IMG/VR virus record: IMGVR_UViG_3300020442_003560
Location: 1-31,018 of that record
DNA: 31,018 nucleotides
Direction: 5' to 3' (one strand)
Source: a virus
How positions within the stretch are numbered: the first letter of the stretch is position 1; the number at the start of each line of letters is the position of its first letter. Both the position numbers and the translations under genes were made by a program. Shown one piece after another: positions 5,707 to 12,420 of the stretch. The notes under the pieces were generated by a model, which made no database searches, was not told the origin of the DNA, and worked only from the letters and a program-made list of their open reading frames with translations.

Positions 5707-5938
5707 AGATAGATTTATGACATCTGCGAAATTCTCACAGGAAGTTGAAAAAATTGCTGTGACTAATGAAGATATGAACTACATAGATGCAGTTCTACAT
5801 CTATGTGATCTTAATGAGATTGAGGTGGAATCCGTACCTAAATTAATCTCAAAACCATTGAAAGAAAAGCTTAAATATGAAGCTCAGAAACTTAACTACA
5901 TGAAAAAGACCAGTCGTGCAAAATTAATGCTAGTGTAA
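5684..5938 (+). CDS. 33: Late transcription co-activator gp33-like, 84 aa
   Basis: In T4, gp33 bridges RNA polymerase, the sigma-like gp55 and the gp45 sliding clamp to switch on late genes. This protein has the cyanophage gp33 layout: KFSQEVEKIAVTNEDMNYID, then HLCDLNEIEVESVPKLISK, LKEKLKYEAQKLNYMKK, ending in a short hydrophobic clamp-type tail (AKLMLV). Position supports the call: T4 has the order 33-59-32 and here gp32 follows one gene later. ATG 5684 overlaps the nuclease gene by 23 bases; ATG 5717 would give a 73-residue form. The many TATAAATA sites in the window need such a factor. Confidence 0.7.
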   Translation: MEKKNLLEDRFMTSAKFSQEVEKIAVTNEDMNYIDAVLHLCDLNEIEVESVPKLISKPLKEKLKYEAQKLNYMKKTSRAKLMLV

Positions 5939-5939
5939 T

Positions 5940-6281
5940 ATGTCAGGGGAATTTTTTAAGTCAGAATTAGTCAAGGGAGACATCCAAGAGATGATGGTAC
6001 TCCAAGAGTTTTGTTTTAAGTCTGCTCAGAATCTCATGCTTCTATCTAAGGAAGCAAAACTAGAGTATTTTGAAGCACTTAAACTACTCCTAGAAAAACA
6101 GAAGATCTTTCACACTCGTTGTAAATTGAGTGATGATCCAGAAGCAAAATCTATTGTTGAGAACATGCGTAACTGTGTCATCATGCTAGGTGGAGACTCA
6201 AAACTTACAGTAGAGGACATGTTTGATGATCTCCTGACAAAGATCAATGGTTTTGAGGAACAGCTTGACAGGATCAAGTAA
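5940..6281 (+). CDS. DUF1825 family protein of cyanobacterial type, 113 aa
   Basis: Starts MSGEFFKSELVKGDIQEMMV. The arrangement FF-x-SE-(I/L)V, then helices LQEFCFKSAQNLMLLSKE and EYFEALKLLLEKQKIFHTR, and LSDDPEAKSIVENMR matches DUF1825, a small all-helical family found in nearly all cyanobacteria and carried by many cyanophages. The start lies 1 base after the gp33 stop with no clear ribosome-binding site, so it may be coupled. It occupies the place of T4 gene 59 (helicase loader) but is half as long and I see no evidence that it is a homologue. Function unknown. Confidence 0.8.
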   Translation: MSGEFFKSELVKGDIQEMMVLQEFCFKSAQNLMLLSKEAKLEYFEALKLLLEKQKIFHTRCKLSDDPEAKSIVENMRNCVIMLGGDSKLTVEDMFDDLLTKINGFEEQLDRIK

Positions 6282-6295
6282 TCCTGCTATAAATA
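6265..6295 (+). promoter_or_regulatory. Overlapping early-type and late-type promoter for gp32
   Basis: TTGACA (6265-6270), a 17-nt spacer, and TGC-TATAAATA (6288-6295). The same bases serve as an extended sigma70 -10 (TGnTATAAA) and as a perfect T4 late octamer, so the gp32 unit could be read both by host polymerase early and by the gp33/gp55-modified enzyme late. Confidence 0.75.
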
Positions 6296-6596
6296 TAGGT
6301 GTTGGGTTGACGAATCCAACATGGGAGTGACTGAATCAAACTTGCTGGCAATGGTCTAGTTAAGGTGATGAGTCAGAGGTGGTGCTCGCTGTGGTAACAC
6401 AGAACTGTTTAACCAGACAGGACTCATGCAGTACAGTAAAAATTTACTTATGTAGAAATGCCCTGTACTTGTAGGTATACATTATTCCTACCTCCCACAC
6501 CCACCACAAAGAAACGTTGGGCAGACGGAACTGGGAGACTGGTTCGCACGTAAGACCCAACACAATCCAACTAAATCCAAAACAATCTAAAGTAAT
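6296..6596 (+). promoter_or_regulatory. Long structured 5' leader of gp32, with a pseudoknot candidate
   Basis: About 300 bases without a gene. Helices seen by eye: 6301-6320 (8 bp, loop GACG); 6389-6402 (CTGTG-GTAA-CACAG, GNRA loop); 6431-6436 with 6463-6468; 6471-6475 with 6487-6491; 6516-6521 with 6556-6561. Two further helices cross each other: 6354-6363 with 6409-6418 (10 positions, one mismatch) and 6368-6374 with 6421-6427 (7 bp, perfect), a pseudoknot. T4 gp32 represses its own mRNA through a pseudoknot in its leader, so an autoregulatory operator is a fair inference. There is no Shine-Dalgarno before ATG 6597. Confidence 0.6.
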
Positions 6597-7544
6597 ATGT
6601 CATTCGCAGATCTAAAGAAAAAGTCCAGTTCAAATCTACAGTTCCTACAAAAAGAACTAGAGAAGACAGTCAGTAACAAGAACGTTGACGACCGCTTCTG
6701 GAAACCAGAAGTTGATACAAGTGGTAATGGTTACGCTGTTATTCGTTTTCTACCAGCACCAGAAGGAGAGACCGTGCCTTGGGCAAAGGTTTACTCTCAT
6801 GCATTCCAAGGACCAGGTGGTTGGTACATTGAAAACTCTCTCACCACCCTTGGAGACAAGGATCCTGTTGGTGAAGTCAATCGTCGCCTCTGGAACAGTG
6901 GTAGCGATGTAGACAAAGATACTGCTCGTAAGCAGAAGCGTAAACTCTCTTACTACAGCAACATCGTTGTCGTAAAGGATCCTAAGCACCCTGAGAACGA
7001 AGGTAAGGTATTCCTCTACAAGTATGGCAAGAAGATCCATGACAAGATCCTCGCTGCTATGCAACCTGAATTCCAAGATGAGACACCAGTAAATGTGTTT
7101 GACCTTTGGGAAGGTGCTAACTTCAAGTTGAAGATTAAAAAAGTAGCAGGTTTCTGGAACTATGATAGCAGTGAGTTTGATAGTGTTGCTGCTTTGTCTT
7201 CAGATGATTCTGAATTGGAAACCATCTGGAAGCAAGAGCACTCGCTAGAAGCGTTCACAGCACGTGAACAGTTCAAATCATACGAAGACCTAGAGAAGCG
7301 TCTAAACCTTGTTCTAGGTGCTGCTCCACGTCCCTCAGCACCTTCTGTGGATAGCGAGGAGTATGAACCAACCAACTCTCCTGAGTGGTCTAGTGGTGGG
7401 TTCAATGATGCTGATATTAATCCTGCTCCCTCTTCTTTCCGTCAGCAGATGAGTGCTCCTGCACAATCTCCTGTTAAGAAGGAAGCAGTTGTTGAAGATG
7501 ATGATGCACTATCTTATTTTGCATCTCTAGCAGCAGATGACTAA
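6597..7544 (+). CDS. 32: Single-stranded DNA-binding protein gp32, 315 aa
   Basis: gp32 coats single-stranded DNA in replication, repair and recombination. The T4 layout is kept: a basic N-terminal cooperativity segment (MSFADLKKKSSSNLQFLQKE), a core with RFLPAPEGETVPWAKVYSHA and KLSYYSNIVVVKDPKHPENE, VFLYKYGKKIHDKI, and VNVFDLWEGANFKLKI, then a Pro/Ser-rich linker and an acidic C-terminus (VVEDDDALSYFASLAADD) that recruits partner proteins. The length is close to T4's 301. The protein contains no cysteine at all, so the zinc-binding site of T4 gp32 (His and three Cys) is missing. Expression probably comes from the 6265-6295 promoter and may be controlled by the leader. The stop overlaps pebS by 8 bases. 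Confidence 0.96.
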   Translation: MSFADLKKKSSSNLQFLQKELEKTVSNKNVDDRFWKPEVDTSGNGYAVIRFLPAPEGETVPWAKVYSHAFQGPGGWYIENSLTTLGDKDPVGEVNRRLWNSGSDVDKDTARKQKRKLSYYSNIVVVKDPKHPENEGKVFLYKYGKKIHDKILAAMQPEFQDETPVNVFDLWEGANFKLKIKKVAGFWNYDSSEFDSVAALSSDDSELETIWKQEHSLEAFTAREQFKSYEDLEKRLNLVLGAAPRPSAPSVDSEEYEPTNSPEWSSGGFNDADINPAPSSFRQQMSAPAQSPVKKEAVVEDDDALSYFASLAADD

Positions 7545-8205
7545 TACAGTTGACCTCTGGGTCAACTACAAAAAAGTTCTTGATGATGTATTCCCTGAGT
7601 TTCAATTTGAATCTCGGTGGTGTGAGTGGAAAGGTAAAGGTGATCTGACATTAACAGCAGACATCTTTACTGCTCCACACTTTATAAAATCTAGAAGAGT
7701 AGATATTTACAATGAAAAATCAGATATCTACAACAATGTAATCTATCCCAAGACAGGGAGTTACCTTCCCTGTTTTGGTATGGACCTTATGGGGTTTTTT
7801 GAAAAGAAAGTCATCATTGTATTTGATTTTCAGCATCCAGTTGAAAAACTTTTGTTTTCATTACCTACTTTACCTAAAGCAGAGAAAGATTATCGGTTCT
7901 TTGAGATGGGTAACCATTTTTCAGAGAACATTTTTGTGAGGTATTGTACCTTTGATGAGGTTGATCAATACTTACCTGACTTTAGAAAGTATCTTGAAAC
8001 GTATCGTAGTATGATTGATGAAGCACAACCCACTGGGGAAGACACATCATTCTATAAAGACTTTGATACATACATGAAAAAACTAGACCCTATCCTTGGA
8101 TACATGTCTAGTAGATTCGGTGCTGATAATGCTAACCGAATGATGAACGAGTTTTTCTTTCCTTATGCAGAGGAAGACGATTATAAAACTGGCACAAGGG
8201 GGTAG
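7537..8205 (+). CDS. pebS: Phycoerythrobilin synthase PebS, 222 aa
   Basis: PebS is the phage-specific ferredoxin-dependent bilin reductase that performs both two-electron steps from biliverdin to phycoerythrobilin, work that needs PebA and PebB in the host. The family core is unmistakable: SDIYNNVIYPKTGSYLPCFG, MDLM, KKVIIVFDFQHPVEK, YRFFEMGNHFSENIFVRYC, GEDTSFYKDFDTYMKKLDP. By alignment with the known P-SSM2 enzyme, Asp83 corresponds to its catalytic Asp105 and Asp184 to Asp206, so both proton donors are kept. Substrate would come from the heme oxygenase at 26635. The start overlaps the gp32 end, linking pebS to the gp32 transcript. The stop codon lies in a terminator hairpin. Confidence 0.95.
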   Translation: MTNTVDLWVNYKKVLDDVFPEFQFESRWCEWKGKGDLTLTADIFTAPHFIKSRRVDIYNEKSDIYNNVIYPKTGSYLPCFGMDLMGFFEKKVIIVFDFQHPVEKLLFSLPTLPKAEKDYRFFEMGNHFSENIFVRYCTFDEVDQYLPDFRKYLETYRSMIDEAQPTGEDTSFYKDFDTYMKKLDPILGYMSSRFGADNANRMMNEFFFPYAEEDDYKTGTRG

Positions 8206-8221
8206 ACACACCCCCTTTTTT
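8196..8221 (+). terminator. Rho-independent terminator at the end of pebS
   Basis: AAGGGGGT (8196-8203) pairs with ACCCCCTT (8210-8217) around a 6-nt loop and is followed by Ts to 8221. The pebS stop codon TAG is within the hairpin. Confidence 0.92.
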
Positions 8222-8231
8222 CTTGTATAAT
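8203..8231 (+). promoter_or_regulatory. Sigma70-type promoter overlapping the terminator
   Basis: TAGACA (8203-8208, one mismatch to TTGACA), a 17-nt spacer and TATAAT (8226-8231). The -35 lies in the loop side of the terminator hairpin. It would serve the 8253-9215 genes. Confidence 0.6.
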
Positions 8232-8252
8232 TTTAATAGTGGATATACAACA

Positions 8253-8492
8253 GTGCTTAGCGTTAGTAAGGTTTTTCAATGGACCGAGACAGTCTTGGTT
8301 GCATCTACCGTTGTTGTATCAATTGGTACAGGTGCAGTTGCGGTTGCTGAAAGTTCAGTACCACTTGACCTAAATACTTTTATTCTGTCGGTAACACCTC
8401 CATACGAATCAGACGACAAGAGGATATATCCTGACAGGGTGCTTGAAGAGGAGCGTAAATCATATCCTGCTGAGGAGAGACATTATGAATAA
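8253..8492 (+). CDS. Small membrane or exported protein, 79 aa
   Basis: GTG 8253 is the most likely start because the predicted promoter would begin RNA near 8238; an upstream TTG at 8223 lies within the promoter itself. The product has a hydrophobic segment at about residues 14-36 (VLVASTVVVSIGTGAVAVAE) ending like a signal peptide with an AVA-E cleavage-type site, followed by an extended part rich in Pro, Tyr and charged residues (TPPYESDDKRIYPDRVLEEE). No ribosome-binding site is clear. The frame overlaps the next gene by 8 bases. No known family recognised. Confidence 0.55.
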   Translation: MLSVSKVFQWTETVLVASTVVVSIGTGAVAVAESSVPLDLNTFILSVTPPYESDDKRIYPDRVLEEERKSYPAEERHYE

Positions 8493-9036
8493 ATGGATAG
8501 GCATAGGTCTAGGTGGAGTTCTAGGTCTTACACATATAGGAATGATTGGTATGATTGCCAGTCGCAATAATTTACCAGTCGTTAACTTACCTGTAAATGA
8601 TTACACATCATACACAGTAGAAGCAGGTAAGGATGGTTACCGAATAGATTACCAAGCAAATGATCCTAAAGTAATGCGTGTGGAAAGGGATCTGCGTAGG
8701 AAAGCTGGTTTTCTGGGACTTGGGACTAACACTACCCACACCACCGAAGAGTACACAATGGATGGGTCTCAACACTTGGATAGTAGGGGAGGTGGAACAG
8801 GACAAGACCCAAAGTCTGTCGCCTGCATCAAGGCGGTCGGTGGAGGAGAGCAAACGGGAAGGCTTGTCGGCGGTAGCATCGGTGCTAGTATTGCTAGTTC
8901 TGGTCTTGCCTCTATTCCTTATGTTGGTTGGGTCATTGCTGGTGCTGCTACGATGATGGGCATGGAACAAGGTGCAGAGATTGGTGGGCAGATGGTAGAA
9001 GACATGGATCCTAATTGTGAAACTGAAGAAGAATGA
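8485..9036 (+). CDS. Conserved cyanophage membrane protein with glycine-rich C-terminal segment, 183 aa
   Basis: ATG 8485 has GAGGAGAG 6-12 bases upstream, which decides the start over the in-frame ATG at 8443. Residues 1-26 (MNKWIGIGLGGVLGLTHIGM...) form a membrane anchor, the middle contains YTSYTVEAGKDGYRIDYQAN and GFLGLGTNTTHTTEEYTMDG, then CIKAVGGGEQTGRLVGGSIG begins a long Gly/Ala-rich hydrophobic region with GLASIPYVGWVIAGAATMMG, which looks like glycine-zipper membrane helices. The protein is a recurring unknown in T4-like cyanophages. Two cysteines flank the glycine-rich part. It may be a membrane-active or envelope protein; function unproven. Confidence 0.78.
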   Translation: MNKWIGIGLGGVLGLTHIGMIGMIASRNNLPVVNLPVNDYTSYTVEAGKDGYRIDYQANDPKVMRVERDLRRKAGFLGLGTNTTHTTEEYTMDGSQHLDSRGGGTGQDPKSVACIKAVGGGEQTGRLVGGSIGASIASSGLASIPYVGWVIAGAATMMGMEQGAEIGGQMVEDMDPNCETEEE

Positions 9037-9215
9037 AAAAGATTGCAGATGCTATCTCCCATCCAGTAACAGTAATTAATCTGATGCTTGTTGGATCTCT
9101 TGGGGTGATTGAATTTGTTCACACTAAAGCACATCGTAGTCTAGAGGCAGACGTTCACGGTCATGTGCATCAGTTTCTCAGGAAACATCCTGAGACCTGT
9201 GACTATATTGAATAG
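9033..9215 (+). CDS. Small membrane protein, 60 aa
   Basis: Overlaps the previous gene by ATGA, so it is probably translationally coupled. Residues about 11-28 (VTVINLMLVGSLGVIEFV) are a single hydrophobic span, followed by a His-rich soluble part (HTKAHRSLEADVHGHVHQFL) ending RKHPETCDYIE. The four or five histidines could bind metal. It closes the + strand block before the inverted baseplate genes. No family recognised. Confidence 0.7.
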   Translation: MKKIADAISHPVTVINLMLVGSLGVIEFVHTKAHRSLEADVHGHVHQFLRKHPETCDYIE

Positions 9216-9217
9216 TG

Positions 9218-9268
9218 AATTCCATAAAACTGGAAAAATTTTTTCAGCAAATTTTTTGTCAAAAAAGT
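9218..9268 (+). repeat. Intergenic direct repeat, copy 1, terminator-like
   Basis: AATTCCATAAAACTGGAAAA at 9218-9237 occurs again exactly at 13265-13284, and the similarity continues in weaker form (CAGCAAA/CGGCAAA, GTC or GAC, AAAAAAGT). It forms a TTCCA/TGGAA hairpin followed by A- and T-runs and sits between convergent genes, so it may terminate transcription from both sides. The two copies bracket the gp53-gp48-gp2-gp4/gp54 block. Confidence 0.75.
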
Positions 9269-9271
9269 CGT

Positions 9272-9958
9272 CTAAACTTCAGTCTGTTTTAATCTATTGC
9301 TGATGTAATTACTAGACTTGGAATATTGCATTCCCTTTTTAAATTCTGACACAAAAACATTGAAGTATTCTCTCTTTAGAATATAAATGTCTCTCTTCTT
9401 TTCGTTTTCAGCAGTCTCATACTCATATGCTGTGACTGGTCTTGATACATTGTTACCAGGAATTGTGATTGATTGACTTCCATCTGAATATGTGAAAGGA
9501 GAATCATAAAAATTCTTGTCAACTTTTAGTCCACCTTTTAGGGCAAGGACATCTATACCATCCACCACTCTACCAGACTTTGTTTCAATGGTCTCGTAGT
9601 GGTGGATTTTTGAGTATGCGATGTTAACTCCTTGATCATCTACACCATACAAGTCCTCAATATATTTGTCTAATGTATATGTGTCTAGAGGAAATGAGTA
9701 TAGAGGATTGATAAGATTATTGGTGAGAATAATAACCCAATCATAAAAGGGACTGCCATAGTATAGATTTGCAATGGTTTCTAAGTTAATTCCATCTTGT
9801 ACAGAATATTTGTTATAGAAAGTTGCATAACCAAATGCATCCTCACTAACCGTATATCTTCTGAAGAAATTTTTAGCAGTAGTGTATTCTGCTTCAGAAA
9901 ATGGATAGTTAATTGGTTTGTTATCGTATTCTATGTCAGGTATCAGTGAGAAATACAT
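9272..9958 (-). CDS. 53: Baseplate wedge protein gp53, 228 aa
   Basis: Minus strand. gp53 is the last wedge subunit added in T4 and holds neighbouring wedges together in the baseplate. Family features visible are MYFSLIPDIEYDNKPI, ATFYNKYSVQDGINLETIAN, LYYGSPFYDWVIILTNNLIN (LysM-like segment with the strongly conserved YGS-YDW), and the C-terminal KKRDIYILKREYFNVFVSEF. The length (228) is a little above T4's 196. The ATG overlaps the gp48 stop by one base (TAATG on the minus strand), so the two are coupled. It is the last gene of the inverted block. Confidence 0.9.
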   Translation of the reverse strand: MYFSLIPDIEYDNKPINYPFSEAEYTTAKNFFRRYTVSEDAFGYATFYNKYSVQDGINLETIANLYYGSPFYDWVIILTNNLINPLYSFPLDTYTLDKYIEDLYGVDDQGVNIAYSKIHHYETIETKSGRVVDGIDVLALKGGLKVDKNFYDSPFTYSDGSQSITIPGNNVSRPVTAYEYETAENEKKRDIYILKREYFNVFVSEFKKGMQYSKSSNYISNRLKQTEV

Positions 9959-11238
9959 TAAAATCCTCTCTTAATATCGTCTTTGAACAGAACCTTACTT
10001 TCTAGGAAGTTTAGTGTTAGTTCTGTTGCTACTGGTTCTCCATCTTTATATGTAGCATAGGTTCCGTCTGAAGTATAGTTCACAGCAACTTTTCTAATTG
10101 CACATGGTTTAAACTGCTGAACGTATTTGTTTTCAGATAGTCCTGACATGAATGTAAATTTACATAGGTAAGGAACTCTCATGAAGTTATCCATGTTTGT
10201 GAAATCAAATTTTTGTCCTTGATCAGCACCAGTTTCAATACCTTTAAATTTACCAGTCACATCTTGATTGAAACTAATAAAAGTTGTTTCAGTATCTCCC
10301 TTGCCACCCCATTGTGGTACAGAAGCATATCTAAACATGAAGCAAATTTTTCTAATCATTTGTGCTTCTGGTGCATTTCTAGGTATCATTTTAAATGTCA
10401 TACCAATTTCTCTCAATTCAGGTGAGTCGTACAAAATCTCTGCATTAGGATTTAATACAATTCCTTGAGTTGATCCAGTGATATCACCCATGTCTAAGTT
10501 ACCACCAACACCAGGAATTTTATTTAATAACTGTGTTTGTAACGCAGCAACTATAGCCTGTGTATTTCCTTCAAAATCATTAATTCTGTTTCCAATTTCT
10601 GAAAGGTTTCCACCAGCAGCACCAGCAATTGCTGCTCTACCAATAGCACTGAATTGTTTACCATTCCATGTCTGTTGAATATCATTACCTAGATCTTGTG
10701 GCATTGGTAAAACAATACCAGAAGTTCCTTCAATTTTTTCAACCTTTAGTTGTGTTGATGCTGTGTATGATGCTTGAGCATAACGTCTTAATGAATTTTG
10801 ACCACCTGAAGTTAATCTTTGAGAATCTTTACTGAATGGTGGGATATATTTTCCAAACTGAAAGTAAACATAGTCATTATCCCCATCAATGAGATTGTCT
10901 GTGGGATATCTTGCCGTCTCTGTTAAAGATGCAGTAGGAACTGCATTTTCTAATGGTTTAACGTAAATGTAATCAGCAGGTGCTGAGGCGTCTTTAACCT
11001 CAGTTAAGTTTTGGACACCATCTTTTCCAGATATGTAAGTGTATTGCCTAGATTTTTCTAAGGTTGCTAGGTCTGAAAATTTCCAATAACCTTTGAACTG
11101 TCCTTGAGAACCACCATAAAAGATCCACGCACCAGAAGCTGAATCTTGCCAGTAATGTCCTCTTTCAAGGTTACCTCTGGGAGCAGGAAACTCTGATCCA
11201 TCTATAAGTTTTACGCCACCGTCTGTATTTCTTGCCAT
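9958..11238 (-). CDS. 48: Baseplate tail-tube cap protein gp48, 426 aa
   Basis: Minus strand. In T4, gp48 binds the top of the gp27/gp29 hub and, with gp54, starts tail-tube growth. The N-terminal part (GHYWQDSASGAWIFYGGSQG, TARYPTDNLIDGDNDYVYFQ) is typical of the cyanophage protein; the C-terminal half has a tube-like fold pattern with NPNAEILYDSPELREIGMTF, PRNAPEAQMIRKICFMFRYA and the end LTLNFLESKVLFKDDIKRGF seen in gp48/gp54 family proteins. It is longer than T4's 364 residues. It lies 3 bases after the gp2-like gene. Identification as gp48 rather than gp54 follows from the gp53 neighbour and length. Confidence 0.85.
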   Translation of the reverse strand: MARNTDGGVKLIDGSEFPAPRGNLERGHYWQDSASGAWIFYGGSQGQFKGYWKFSDLATLEKSRQYTYISGKDGVQNLTEVKDASAPADYIYVKPLENAVPTASLTETARYPTDNLIDGDNDYVYFQFGKYIPPFSKDSQRLTSGGQNSLRRYAQASYTASTQLKVEKIEGTSGIVLPMPQDLGNDIQQTWNGKQFSAIGRAAIAGAAGGNLSEIGNRINDFEGNTQAIVAALQTQLLNKIPGVGGNLDMGDITGSTQGIVLNPNAEILYDSPELREIGMTFKMIPRNAPEAQMIRKICFMFRYASVPQWGGKGDTETTFISFNQDVTGKFKGIETGADQGQKFDFTNMDNFMRVPYLCKFTFMSGLSENKYVQQFKPCAIRKVAVNYTSDGTYATYKDGEPVATELTLNFLESKVLFKDDIKRGF

Positions 11239-11241
11239 GTG

Positions 11242-11949
11242 TTAGTTTCCTTTTGCCATTTCTCTACTTTGGGAGGATCCATAACCATGAATAATTCGCC
11301 TGTCTCTGATCCTATCGTAGACACCACCTTTGGTTTCTTCCCATACCATTTCTTTGGTGTAGGACATACGACCTGCTTTACCTTTCACGTTTCTAACAAA
11401 GTTTTCTATAGGTAATAGTATTGCTGTCGCCCATTCATCTGATGCTAAGTCCAGTAGATAACCATCAATGTGGTTATTCAGGTATTTATGGAAGCAATTC
11501 CTAGGAATGTCAATTCTTCCTTCCATTAATCTTTTGATACACCATACTCTTCTCTTTGGTGACAAGTAATGTAGGTTAGCACCCCAGAACTCTCCTCTAC
11601 TTGCTTTTACCACATAAACAAGCGGAAATGAATCATAATATGGTAATTTTTTCTTCCCTTTTGCATGATATTCAAACAAATATAAGTGACCAACTACAGG
11701 GAATGATCTCAATTCATTTTTATCTTGTTCTACATCTGTTGCTTGTCTTTCTGCTTGTTCTTCCTGAACCATCCTAGATGGTTCTTTTAAGTATGAAAAT
11801 GCTTCTGTTTTTACTGTGTTTTTATACCAGAGCCAAGTCTGTTTTTCTCCGTTTGCTTTTGCTTTGACTTTTTCAAAGATCGTTTCATAACCAGTATCTT
11901 GTGCAATAGTTGGTCTTTGAATGTCATAAAAGCCATAATAGCTGTCCAT
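11242..11949 (-). CDS. Probable DNA end protector, gp2-like, 235 aa
   Basis: Minus strand. The middle carries a motif common to a T4-like family next to gp4: GHLYLFEYHAKGKKKLPYYD, FPLVYVVKASRGEFWGANLH, YLSPKRRVWCIKRLM. T4 gp2 binds the ends of packaged DNA and blocks host exonuclease; in T4 it is encoded beside gp50/gp4 and gp53, the same neighbourhood as here. I recall this LPYYD..FPLV..G.N.HYL pattern being annotated as DNA end protector in related phages, but I cannot verify it from sequence alone. An unassigned structural protein is the alternative. No nuclease motif or membrane segment is seen. Confidence 0.55.
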   Translation of the reverse strand: MDSYYGFYDIQRPTIAQDTGYETIFEKVKAKANGEKQTWLWYKNTVKTEAFSYLKEPSRMVQEEQAERQATDVEQDKNELRSFPVVGHLYLFEYHAKGKKKLPYYDSFPLVYVVKASRGEFWGANLHYLSPKRRVWCIKRLMEGRIDIPRNCFHKYLNNHIDGYLLDLASDEWATAILLPIENFVRNVKGKAGRMSYTKEMVWEETKGGVYDRIRDRRIIHGYGSSQSREMAKGN

Positions 11950-11953
11950 GTTT

Positions 11954-12388
11954 TTATACTGCTAAATGATCTTCTGTGAGTATTAAAAATTTCATCTGCC
12001 TATCTTCACAGAAGTCCTGAGCAGCGTCCCATTTAGAACGGTTCTTAGCGAACGTCAGGGCAGCCCGTTTATAGGCAGCAGTTCTCTTATCTTTGTCATA
12101 CGGTGGTTTGGTTTGCTTTTTAGGTTTAATTTCTATAATGTACTTTGCAAATGTTCCTGACTTTTCACGAACTTTTATGTAAAAATCAGGATAATATCTA
12201 TGAACTCTACCGTCAATTGGGGAACGATATGGTATAATGATTTCTTCACTACCCCATTCAACAATAGATGGAGTATCATCACAATAGATCATGAATTTCC
12301 GTTCCCATAATGATCTATAAACTATCCTAGTTGGATTACCACGGTACTTCTTAGGATTCTTTGGTTTATAGTATCCAGAGTACGCCAT
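11954..12388 (-). CDS. 4: Head completion protein gp4 (gp50), nuclease fold, 144 aa
   Basis: Minus strand, first gene of the inverted block. It matches T4 gp4 in length (150) and layout: MAYSGYYKPKNPKKYRGNP, YRSLWERKFMIYCDDTPSIV, EWGSEEIIIPY, RYYPDFYIKV, YIIEIKPKKQT, and KWDAAQDFCEDRQMKFLILT. These give a TnsA-like PD-(D/E)XK nuclease core: Glu in WGSEE, Asp in YYPDF, and E-I-K. T4 gp4 is needed to finish DNA-filled heads, together with gp50 and gp2, before tails attach. All candidate catalytic residues are present. A late promoter (CTAAATA) lies 25 bases upstream on the minus strand. Confidence 0.9.
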   Translation of the reverse strand: MAYSGYYKPKNPKKYRGNPTRIVYRSLWERKFMIYCDDTPSIVEWGSEEIIIPYRSPIDGRVHRYYPDFYIKVREKSGTFAKYIIEIKPKKQTKPPYDKDKRTAAYKRAALTFAKNRSKWDAAQDFCEDRQMKFLILTEDHLAV

Positions 12389-12412
12389 ATATAATATAGG
12401 AAATCACATATC

Positions 12413-12419
12413 TATTTAG
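12413..12419 (-). promoter_or_regulatory. Late promoter for the inverted block
   Basis: CTAAATA read on the minus strand, the short form of the T4-type late promoter, about 25 bases before the gp4 start. It nearly touches the divergent start codon of the 12421 gene, so the 32-base gap serves both directions. Confidence 0.5.
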
Positions 12420-12420
12420 A

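Noticed and set aside
5940-6281. gp59 helicase loader
   Set aside because: The position between gp33 and gp32 matches T4 gene 59, but the protein is half as long and fits DUF1825 of cyanobacteria.
6282-6596. Unannotated small genes in the gp32 leader
   Set aside because: Frames here are short and broken, and the base-paired structure explains the sequence better.
8443-8484. Longer form of the 183-aa protein starting at ATG 8443
   Set aside because: The extra 14 residues are encoded within the preceding gene, and the strong GAGGAG box fits ATG 8485.
9218-9268. Attachment site or inverted terminal repeat
   Set aside because: The repeated sequence has no integrase or tRNA 3' end next to it, and the window looks like a lytic T4-like phage; a repeated terminator or recombination patch is more likely.
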